From the NCBI GenBank assembly GCA_937868185.1, contig CALMMG010000134.1, forward strand, positions 1 through 52,949: a stretch of 52,949 bases of DNA, given 5' to 3'. Shown in pieces: positions 46,406 to 52,949 of the stretch (the first letter of the stretch is position 1; each line of letters starts with the position of its first letter). The notes beneath the pieces are model-generated. The model was given only the letters and a program-made list of their open reading frames with translations. It ran no database searches and had not been told where the DNA came from. The position numbers and the translations under genes are program-made. This DNA comes from an uncultured Pseudomonadota bacterium (GTDB lineage: Bacteria > Desulfobacterota > Desulfobulbia > Desulfobulbales > Desulfurivibrionaceae).

Positions 46406-46945
46406 ATGGTTCTAAGTTTTCTTTTTCTCTCAGGGACCATCCTCCTCATCCTGCAGACCACTCTGCTCCATTCCTTGCCTGAATGGTTTGGACGTCCCAA
46501 TCTTTTGTTTCTGTTTATCGTTTTCCTTGGTACATACCTCGACATCTATAAAGGTGCGATGCTGGCCCTGCTGTTTGGCCTGATCATGGACATCTTCTCG
46601 GGTGTTTTCCTCGGTCTCCACCCAGTGATCTACCTAGTGCTTTTTTTCGCCCTCCAAGCTATTTCCAGACACTTGGCCATCAATGAATCGATTCACCAGA
46701 TTCCTCTGGTTGCCTTGAGCTATCTTTTTACTGCCAGCAGCATCTTCATCTTCACCTCGATCCTTACTCCAGAAAGCAGGCTGTACTGGGCCTGGGGGAA
46801 TGAAATCCTACAAGTCCTTATTCTCTCGGTTATCTGCATCCCTTTTTTCAATTTTTTCCATTGGCTCACCAGGGTTTTTGACAGCAAGAGCGCGAACAAT
46901 CCCTTTCGCCGCTCCAAAACAGGAAACCGTTACAGGATGCAGTAA
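46406..46945 (+). CDS. mreD: Rod-shape determining protein MreD
   Basis: MreD is a small polytopic partner of MreC in the elongation machine. The 179-residue product has five or six hydrophobic segments and the loosely conserved YLDIYKGAMLALLFGLIMDIFSGVFLG region found in MreD proteins. The polar C-terminal tail (SANNPFRRSKTGNRYRMQ) is basic. Identity rests on hydrophobic pattern and on position between mreC and mrdA. The 115 bases between mreC and mreD show no clear signal. Confidence 0.88.
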   Translation: MVLSFLFLSGTILLILQTTLLHSLPEWFGRPNLLFLFIVFLGTYLDIYKGAMLALLFGLIMDIFSGVFLGLHPVIYLVLFFALQAISRHLAINESIHQIPLVALSYLFTASSIFIFTSILTPESRLYWAWGNEILQVLILSVICIPFFNFFHWLTRVFDSKSANNPFRRSKTGNRYRMQ

Positions 46946-46963
46946 GGATCCCCTTTAAAAAAT

Positions 46964-48868
46964 ATGTCGCCACGTCCCCTTGCCAAAATAAACAAGATTG
47001 ATCCGGCCGAACTCAAGATGCTCAAAAAGCGGATTGATATCGCCATGGTCGTAATTATTTTATCCGCCGCCCTGCTTTTGACCAGGCTCTGGTATTTGCA
47101 AATCTACCGGGGCGACGATTTCGCGAAACTTTCAGAGATCAACCGCATCCGTATTCAAGAGATCGCAGCCCCCCGTGGCAATATCCTGGATAGGACCGGC
47201 CAGCCGATTATCACCAACCGCCCCCGTTTCAATGTGGTCTGGAGCCGAGAAGACGCACCCAACCCCGATGCGGTCATAAAGGATCTTGCCAAGATCCTTC
47301 ACGAAGACATTTCTGTACTGCTCGACAGAATCCGGGCCGCCACAGAAAATCCCCGCTACATGCCCACCAGGCTCAAGGAGGATATCGACTGGGAGACTCT
47401 GGCCGCCATCGAAAATAAACACCTCTCACTTCCCGGAGTCCGCATCGAGGTCGTACCTTCCCGCGACTATCTCTACGGTGATTTCGCCTCCCATCTCGTC
47501 GGCTACCTTGCCGAAATAAGCCCAGCCGAACTAAAAGAAAGCCGCTACGCCAAGTACCAAAGCGGCGACCAGGTTGGCAAACAGGGGGTGGAAAAAATCT
47601 TTGAAAGCTATCTCAAAGGTGAGAAAGGACGCAACTATCTGGAGGTCGACGTCCACGGCTTCGAACAGCGACAGATGCAGTTGCAGGAACCATTTCCCGG
47701 CAACGACCTGCACCTGACCCTCGATATCGAGCTGCAACGCGCTGCGGAAGAGGCCATGGGCGACCGGGCCGGAGCCGTGGTGGTCATGGAGGTGAACACC
47801 GGCAATCTGCTGGTTATGTGCAGTTCCCCCCCATTGCATCTCCAAGAATTTGTCGGCGGTATTTCGACCTCTGCCTGGAACAAGCTGCTCAACGACCCGC
47901 TCAACCCCTTACTCGACAAAACCATCCAGGGACAATATCCACCCGGCTCGACCTTTAAGATCGTCACTGCCTTGGCTGCCATTTCCGAAGGGGTTATCAC
48001 CCCTGACGCCACCTTTTTCTGCGGCGGTGCACTGAACTACGGCAATCGGCGGTATGGCTGCTGGAAAAAAGGTGGGCACGGGACGGTGGATTTCCACCGG
48101 GCCCTAGTTGAATCATGCGATGTCTATTTTTATTCGGTGGGCATGCGGCTGGGAGTCGACAATATTGCCAAATACGCACACAGCCTGGGGCTGGGCAAGA
48201 AAACCGGCATCGAACTCGAACATGAAAAAGGCGGAATGATTCCTTCAACGGAATGGAAACAGCAACGCTACAAGGAAAAATGGCAAGAGGGCGAAACCCT
48301 TTCCGTGGCCATCGGCCAGGGCTATGTGTTGACCACCCCCCTACAGCTCTGCCGGATGACTGCAGCGGTTGTCAATGGCGGCACCCTCTACCGACCGCAG
48401 ATGGTGCACAGCGTCACGGCTCCGGACGGCAAGACCCTGAAAACCTTTGCCCCGATCAACGATGGCAAGATTCTTGGTTCCGCGCACTCACTGGCTCTCA
48501 TCAAGGACGCCTTGGTCGGGGTGGTAAACTCGCCAGGCGGCACCGCCAAGGTAGTAAGACTCCCAGATGTCCTCATCGGCGGCAAGACCGGCACCGCCCA
48601 GGTGGTAAATCTCGCCCAGGTTGGCGGGCCGGGCGAGAGAGCTGTCCCCTACAAATACCGGGACCATGCCTGGTTTACTTCGTTTGCCCCCGCCGAAAAA
48701 CCGGAGATCGCCATAACCGTCCTGGTGGAGCATGGCCAGCACGGGGGCTCCGCGGCTGGCCCTGTTGCCAGGGCCGTGTACAAACGCTATTTTGAGCTCA
48801 AGGCTGGCAAACAGGCAGACACTGCAGAACCGCCACCTTCCCTGCCCAAGGATGAAAAGGAAGAATAA
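46964..48868 (+). CDS. mrdA: Penicillin-binding protein 2 (elongation transpeptidase)
   Basis: PBP2 is the transpeptidase that cross-links new lateral wall, working with RodA. The 634-residue product has a short cytoplasmic part, one membrane helix (about 28-47), the non-catalytic pedestal with RIRIQEIAAPRGNILDRTGQPI, and the transpeptidase domain. Its motifs are STFK at S329-K332 (PPGSTFKIV), SCD (VESCDVYFY) as the SxN/D motif, and KTGTAQ. It follows mreD by 18 bases and precedes rodA by one base. Confidence 0.96.
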   Translation: MSPRPLAKINKIDPAELKMLKKRIDIAMVVIILSAALLLTRLWYLQIYRGDDFAKLSEINRIRIQEIAAPRGNILDRTGQPIITNRPRFNVVWSREDAPNPDAVIKDLAKILHEDISVLLDRIRAATENPRYMPTRLKEDIDWETLAAIENKHLSLPGVRIEVVPSRDYLYGDFASHLVGYLAEISPAELKESRYAKYQSGDQVGKQGVEKIFESYLKGEKGRNYLEVDVHGFEQRQMQLQEPFPGNDLHLTLDIELQRAAEEAMGDRAGAVVVMEVNTGNLLVMCSSPPLHLQEFVGGISTSAWNKLLNDPLNPLLDKTIQGQYPPGSTFKIVTALAAISEGVITPDATFFCGGALNYGNRRYGCWKKGGHGTVDFHRALVESCDVYFYSVGMRLGVDNIAKYAHSLGLGKKTGIELEHEKGGMIPSTEWKQQRYKEKWQEGETLSVAIGQGYVLTTPLQLCRMTAAVVNGGTLYRPQMVHSVTAPDGKTLKTFAPINDGKILGSAHSLALIKDALVGVVNSPGGTAKVVRLPDVLIGGKTGTAQVVNLAQVGGPGERAVPYKYRDHAWFTSFAPAEKPEIAITVLVEHGQHGGSAAGPVARAVYKRYFELKAGKQADTAEPPPSLPKDEKEE

Positions 48869-48869
48869 C

Positions 48870-49982
48870 ATGCTACGCTTTGACCGACGACTGCTGCAAA
48901 ACTTCGACTGGGTCCTGATTGGGGCCGTGTTCGTTGTCGCCCTCATCGGCATGGCCAATATTTACAGCTCAACCCATCTGTACACCAATGTGGGGGCACC
49001 GCTTTACCTGAAGGAGCTCACCTACTACCTCTTCGGCGCAGCCGTCATCCTGCTTGTCGTCAGCATCGACTACCGGGTGCTGCTCACCCTGAATTACCCA
49101 TTGTATGTCGCGATGATCTTCCTGCTCCTCCTCGCTCTGGTCCTTGGCAGAACCATTGGCGGCGCCCAACGCTGGATCAATCTCGGTTTTTTCCGCCTCC
49201 AGCCCTCGGAACCGGCCAAACTCATTCTGGTCATTACCCTGGCCAGTTACTATTACCGCAAAGAAACCGGAAAAGGCTTTGGCCTGCTCGACTTGGCTGT
49301 TCCGGCCCTGCTGACCGGCCTGCCCTTTATCCTCATCGCCAAACAGCCCGATCTCGGCACCGGTCTTTTGCTGGGTTTTATCTTTGTTTCCATGACCCTG
49401 TTTGTCAAACTCCGCTGGAGCACCCTGGCTACTCTATTGTGCGGAGGGCTCTCCATCATCCCCATCGCTTGGAAGTTCTTCTTGAAACCCTACCAGCGGC
49501 AGCGGGTTTCAACCTTTCTCAATCCGGAAAATGACCCCTTGGGCACCGGCTATCACATCATCCAGTCAAAAATTGCGGTGGGCAGCGGCTTGATCTTCGG
49601 CAAGGGATACATGAAAGGGACCCAGGGGCAACTCGATTTTCTGCCGGAACGGCACACCGACTTCGCCTTCTCGGTCTGGGCCGAGGAGTGGGGCTTTTTG
49701 GGCTCTGTTGTTCTGGTGGTCTGTTATTTCTTCATGATCCTCTGGGGGCTGAACATCGCCATCTCCGCCAGAGATAAATTCGGGGTTCTGCTTGCCTTTG
49801 GCATAGTCTCGCTTATTTTCTGGCAGACATTCATCAACCTGGCCATGGTCATGGGCCTGATGCCGGTGGTGGGAGTACCCCTCCCCCTGATCAGCTATGG
49901 CGGCTCTTCCCTGCTTACCAACCTGGCCGGTCTTGGCCTCCTGATGAATATCCGGATGCGGCGCTACATGGGCTCAAGCTGA
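48870..49982 (+). CDS. rodA: Rod-shape determining glycosyltransferase RodA
   Basis: RodA is the SEDS-family peptidoglycan polymerase paired with PBP2. The ATG at 48870 follows AAGGAAG and gives 370 residues with about ten membrane helices. Signature segments are GGAQRWINLGFFRLQPSEPAKL, KQPDLGTGLLL and PERHTDFAFSVWAEEWGFLG, with PLISYGGSSLLTNLAGLGLLMNI at the end. The in-frame region upstream overlaps mrdA and is rejected. It is the last gene of the operon and faces hemH tail to tail, 30 bases apart. Confidence 0.97.
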   Translation: MLRFDRRLLQNFDWVLIGAVFVVALIGMANIYSSTHLYTNVGAPLYLKELTYYLFGAAVILLVVSIDYRVLLTLNYPLYVAMIFLLLLALVLGRTIGGAQRWINLGFFRLQPSEPAKLILVITLASYYYRKETGKGFGLLDLAVPALLTGLPFILIAKQPDLGTGLLLGFIFVSMTLFVKLRWSTLATLLCGGLSIIPIAWKFFLKPYQRQRVSTFLNPENDPLGTGYHIIQSKIAVGSGLIFGKGYMKGTQGQLDFLPERHTDFAFSVWAEEWGFLGSVVLVVCYFFMILWGLNIAISARDKFGVLLAFGIVSLIFWQTFINLAMVMGLMPVVGVPLPLISYGGSSLLTNLAGLGLLMNIRMRRYMGSS

Positions 49983-50012
49983 GCGCAGCTTCCTCCGCCT
50001 AGACATCACAAC

Positions 50013-50981
50013 TCACAGCCAACCTCTTTGCCGACAGGCATCAGAAACAAGCACGCTCAGCCCCCGGATAAATTCCGGCCTGGTGTTCAGGGAACCGGTA
50101 CGTTCAAGCCGTAGCCCTAAAGACGCGGCCAGTTCCCGGTACTGAATATCGATCTCATAAAGGGTCTCCACATGGTCGGAGACAAAGCTGATGGGCATCA
50201 TGAGGATATTCCGGCAACCATCGGCGGCCAACTGCTCCAACATCTGCGGGGTGGAGGGAGAAAGCCACTCCACCGGGCCGCTGCGGCTCTGGAAACAGAG
50301 ACGCCCGCTCATGCCGGTGATCTTTTCCACGGCAGCGATGGTCCGCTTAATCTGGTCCAGATACGGATCGCCCTCCCGAATAAAAGAAACCGGCAGGCTG
50401 TGCGCGCTGAAGACCAACTGCACCGGTTCTCCGCCGAATCCTGCCATCCCCTCCCGAATGCTCTGCGCCAGACACCCAACATACTCCGGCTGATCCGGCC
50501 ATTCCCTGACCTCACCAAGCTCGAAATCATGACCCGATGCGGCGATAGCCTTGCGCAGCGCATCCAGGGAAGAGCCGGTGGTGGCGCGGGAATAATGCGG
50601 GTAAAGGGTCAGAGCCACAATCCGACGGATCCCGGCCTGGGCAAATTCCGCCAGGGCCACCTCCGCACCTGGCTGCCAGTAACGCATAGCCATCCGCACC
50701 ATAAAACTTCCCTCAACGAGCAAGGCCGCTTGCAACGCCCTCCCCTGCTCGCCGGTGATCCGCGCCAGAGGCGAGCCACCGCCGATCAGGCGATAGGCCT
50801 CCCTGCTTTTCGGTGCCCGCTTGGCCGCGATCCTTCTGGCAATGAATTTCTGAAGAAATGGAAAGGGGGAAAGCCGGATGATCTCGCGGTCGGAGAAAAG
50901 ATTGACCAGAAATGGTTCGACATCGGCCAGGGTTTCAGGCCCGCCGAGATTGAGAAGCATAACGCCGACGGGTTCGCTCAT
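50013..50981 (-). CDS. hemH: Ferrochelatase HemH
   Basis: HemH inserts iron into the porphyrin ring at the end of heme synthesis (protoporphyrin or coproporphyrin route). The 322-residue product has the type II chelatase fold: MLLNLGGPETLADVEPFL at the start, SLDALRKAI in the middle, the metal-site H194 (in LVFSAHSLPVSF) and E272 (in SFVSDHVETLYEID). No iron-sulfur cluster extension is seen. Its ATG overlaps the stop of the HD-domain gene upstream (ATGA), so it is part of the hemE operon. Confidence 0.95.
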   Translation of the reverse strand: MSEPVGVMLLNLGGPETLADVEPFLVNLFSDREIIRLSPFPFLQKFIARRIAAKRAPKSREAYRLIGGGSPLARITGEQGRALQAALLVEGSFMVRMAMRYWQPGAEVALAEFAQAGIRRIVALTLYPHYSRATTGSSLDALRKAIAASGHDFELGEVREWPDQPEYVGCLAQSIREGMAGFGGEPVQLVFSAHSLPVSFIREGDPYLDQIKRTIAAVEKITGMSGRLCFQSRSGPVEWLSPSTPQMLEQLAADGCRNILMMPISFVSDHVETLYEIDIQYRELAASLGLRLERTGSLNTRPEFIRGLSVLVSDACRQRGWL

Positions 50982-51550
50982 GCTCCGAACGCCTCCAGCA
51001 GAAAAAGGTCCCCATGCAGCCGTTCCCCCAACTCCTCCGGGGAAAAATCAAGCTCGGCGAACAGCCGCGCTTCAATGGCATGGGCCTGAGCAAAGTTTTG
51101 CCGAATTCTGGCGTGGAGCCTCTCATCCCCATTGCCGTAGCGCTGGATAATGTAATCGAGCCGCACCTCAAGGGTGACGATCTCATCGTGGAGCACCCGT
51201 TTGTCCGCGTAATAGACGACTTCCTTTTCCGTGCAATGCTCCGGCGGACCATTTCTTAGGACCACATGCTCGGCCACGATCTCTGCCAGCTCTTCAAAGC
51301 CATGCCGCAGACAGATTTCCCGGCCCAACTCATCGTGGCGCAACTCCGTCTCAAGGGTGGCGGTCTTGGCGATATCGTGCAGCAGGGCGCCAGTCACAAT
51401 AAGCTCCTGGGAAAGCCCCCGGCCAGACCGCGCCAATCCCTGCCCGATGAGCCCGGCCACCCGGCCGACCATCACGGAATGCTCCCGGATATTGGGCAGC
51501 ATCGCATACTGCTCCATAAGCCGGAAACATTGAGCAACTGAGGGAATCAC
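50978..51550 (-). CDS. HD-domain protein of unknown substrate
   Basis: The 190-residue product has an HD phosphohydrolase core: H24 (IREHSVMVGR), H58-D59 (ALLHDIAK), H72-D73 (LRHDELG) and a later AEHVVLRNGPP segment with another His. Such proteins usually hydrolyse nucleotide phosphates or related compounds. Nothing here shows the substrate. It sits between hemE and hemH with a 3-base gap and a 4-base overlap, so it is transcribed with them; whether it has a part in heme metabolism is unknown. Confidence 0.85.
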   Translation of the reverse strand: MIPSVAQCFRLMEQYAMLPNIREHSVMVGRVAGLIGQGLARSGRGLSQELIVTGALLHDIAKTATLETELRHDELGREICLRHGFEELAEIVAEHVVLRNGPPEHCTEKEVVYYADKRVLHDEIVTLEVRLDYIIQRYGNGDERLHARIRQNFAQAHAIEARLFAELDFSPEELGERLHGDLFLLEAFGA

Positions 51551-51553
51551 CTG

Positions 51554-52591
51554 TTAGCCCTTTCTGCTCAGCCGATGCACCGCCTCAACAAAGAACTTCG
51601 CCTGCTCCGGCGGAATCTCCGGCACAATGCCATGGCCAAGGTTGAAGATATGGCCCCGGGCGCCCTTGGCCTGATCCAAGATATCCTGAATCAGCCGCTC
51701 CATCTTGGCCGGCGGCAACAGCAGGGCAATGGGGTCCATGTTGCCCTGGAGCGACACCTTCTGGCCGACCACCTTCACCGCCTCGTCCAAGGGAAGCCGC
51801 CAGTCAAGCCCCAGTACGTCGGCCCCGCTTTCAAGGGACTGGGGCAGCAGGGTCGCTCCATTGTTGGCAAAATAAATAATCGGCACCGTGACGCCGCTCG
51901 CCTTAAGGGCCGCGATAATCCGCTTTACATACGGCAGCGCGAACTCGGCAAAATCACAGGGCGCCAGCACTCCGACCCAAGAATCAAAGATCTGCAGAGC
52001 CTGGGCCCCGGCTGCGGCCTGGGCCTTGAGATACTCAATGGTACAGTCGGTAATCTTGTTTAGCAGATCGCGGTACAGCTCCGGGTCGGTGTACATCATC
52101 TTCTTGGTCAAATAGAAGCCCTTCGACGAGCCGCCCTCGATGAGATAGGTGGCTAGGGTGAAGGGCGCTCCGGAAAAACCGATGAGCGGTACCCGTCCGG
52201 CCAGCTCCCGACGGAGGATGCGGATGGTCTCCATGACGTAGCCAAGCTCCGCCTCGGGATCGGGCACATGGAGCTTTTCCATCCCGGCCCGGTCCCGGAT
52301 CGGCTCAAGAAAAACCGGCCCCCGCTTCTCATGAAACTCCAGGGGCGCGCCCATCTTTTCCAGCGGCACCAGGATATCCGAGAAGAGAATAGCCGCGTCA
52401 ACCCCCAGGATATCCACGGGCTGGATGGTCACCTCCGCCGCCGCCTCCGGAGTCTTGCACATCTCCAGAAAGCTGTATTTGCTCCGAACCACATGGTACT
52501 CGGGCAGATACCGGCCCGCCTGACGCATGAGCCACACCGGGGTATACTCAACCGCTTCTCCGCGGCAGGCCTTCAAAAAAGTATCGTTCAT
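51554..52591 (-). CDS. hemE: Uroporphyrinogen decarboxylase HemE
   Basis: HemE removes four carboxyl groups from uroporphyrinogen III to give coproporphyrinogen III. The 345-residue product carries the family signature [15 protein letters not shown] at 18-32, the active-site Asp D72 (in [14 protein letters not shown]) and the second signature [18 protein letters not shown]. Its length is normal. It overlaps the stop of the radical-SAM gene by 4 bases (ATGA) and precedes the HD gene by 3 bases. Confidence 0.97.
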   Translation of the reverse strand: MNDTFLKACRGEAVEYTPVWLMRQAGRYLPEYHVVRSKYSFLEMCKTPEAAAEVTIQPVDILGVDAAILFSDILVPLEKMGAPLEFHEKRGPVFLEPIRDRAGMEKLHVPDPEAELGYVMETIRILRRELAGRVPLIGFSGAPFTLATYLIEGGSSKGFYLTKKMMYTDPELYRDLLNKITDCTIEYLKAQAAAGAQALQIFDSWVGVLAPCDFAEFALPYVKRIIAALKASGVTVPIIYFANNGATLLPQSLESGADVLGLDWRLPLDEAVKVVGQKVSLQGNMDPIALLLPPAKMERLIQDILDQAKGARGHIFNLGHGIVPEIPPEQAKFFVEAVHRLSRKG

Positions 52592-52949
52592 TGCTTACTG
52601 TCTCCTGACTCCTGATTTCTCATCTTCATGGGCACATAGGTGCAGTACGGCTCCTCGGCCATGTAGTCTCCGGTCACCGCATAGGCCCTGGCCCGGCACC
52701 CCCCGCAGACATTGACATACTCGCAGGAGCCGCAGCGGCCCTTGTATGCCTTGAAATTGCGCAGGTCGTGAAAAAGCTCCGATTTTTCCCAGATCTCCTT
52801 GAAGGATTTCTCGCGGATGTTGCCCGCAGCCATGGGGAAATAGCTGCACGGCAGCACATTGCCGTCCACATCGATCAGGGAGATAAGTTGCCCGGCCAGA
52901 CACCCCTTGGAGCCGCCGGTGGAAAACTGCAGGGTCCGCCGCTCATAGT
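52588..52949 (-). CDS. Radical-SAM protein with SPASM domain, C-terminal part (AhbD/AhbC/NirJ-like; 5' end outside window)
   Basis: The reading frame runs off the right edge, leaving about 119 C-terminal residues. They form a SPASM auxiliary-cluster domain: C-x12-G-x4-C (from GCLAGQ to VLPC), then [13 protein letters not shown] with spacing CX2CX5CX2C, then a final Cys in EEPYCTYVP. The [19 protein letters not shown] segment recalls radical-SAM enzymes of siroheme-derived heme synthesis (AhbC, AhbD, NirJ), though the radical-SAM core itself is not visible. Overlap with hemE supports a role in tetrapyrrole metabolism. Which member it is cannot be settled from this part. Confidence 0.75.
   Translation of the reverse strand, partial: YERRTLQFSTGGSKGCLAGQLISLIDVDGNVLPCSYFPMAAGNIREKSFKEIWEKSELFHDLRNFKAYKGRCGSCEYVNVCGGCRARAYAVTGDYMAEEPYCTYVPMKMRNQESGDSKQ

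Overview
This window is bacterial chromosomal DNA with dense, mostly co-oriented genes and no sign of phage, plasmid, insertion sequence or CRISPR. Gene content suggests a flagellated, anaerobic Desulfobacterota bacterium (former Deltaproteobacteria), perhaps Desulfobulbales. The hints are an flhB-flhA-flhF-flhG-fliA-cheY block, a type III glutamine synthetase, a complex I operon without NuoEFG but with MrpD-like antiporter subunits, a CbiR-type cobamide gene, and a SPASM radical-SAM gene next to heme genes. The taxonomy is inference; no 16S or similar marker is present.

Layout. (1) 1-7119, plus strand: flagellar export and control genes flhB (3' end only), flhA, flhF, flhG, fliA and cheY, then a divergent FliL-like membrane protein. 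(2) 7120-14152, plus strand: a nitrogen-sensing island. A near-consensus sigma-54 promoter precedes amtB, a long folded leader precedes the PII gene, and glnD and a type III glutamine synthetase follow, ending in a strong terminator. (3) 14305-14763: a small membrane-protein gene interrupted by an in-frame TAA. (4) 14883-20130, minus strand: M16 peptidase, dut, metallo-beta-lactamase hydrolase, CbiR-like enzyme, cobT, cobS. (5) 20160-30315, minus strand: the classic translation and RNA-decay block tRNA-Gly, rimP, nusA, ylxR, infB, rbfA, nrnA, truB, rpsO, pnp, with legible promoters and terminators. (6) 30378-41987, minus strand: nuoABCDHIJK, an MrpD-like subunit, an 83-residue membrane protein, a NuoL-like subunit, nuoM and nuoN. 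(7) 42211-44079, minus strand: mpl, a 59-residue gene and tRNA-Ala. (8) 44194-49982, plus strand: the rod-shape operon mreB, mreC, mreD, mrdA, rodA. (9) 50013-52949, minus strand: radical-SAM/SPASM gene (5' end outside the window), hemE, HD-domain gene, hemH.

How it works together. The flagellar block encodes the export gate, the GTPase/ATPase pair that sets flagellar place and number, the late flagellar sigma factor and the motor switch signal. AmtB, PII and GlnD form the full ammonium/glutamine sensing chain beside the assimilating enzyme. The nuo operon encodes a membrane ion pump and its hydrophilic connecting arm, but no NADH-oxidising module, so its electron donor is open. Points that deserve a second look are the structured PII leader, the four-antiporter complex I with its small extra protein, the FliL-like protein, the possible leaderless start of the rimP operon, the interrupted small gene, and the mixed heme-synthesis neighbourhood.
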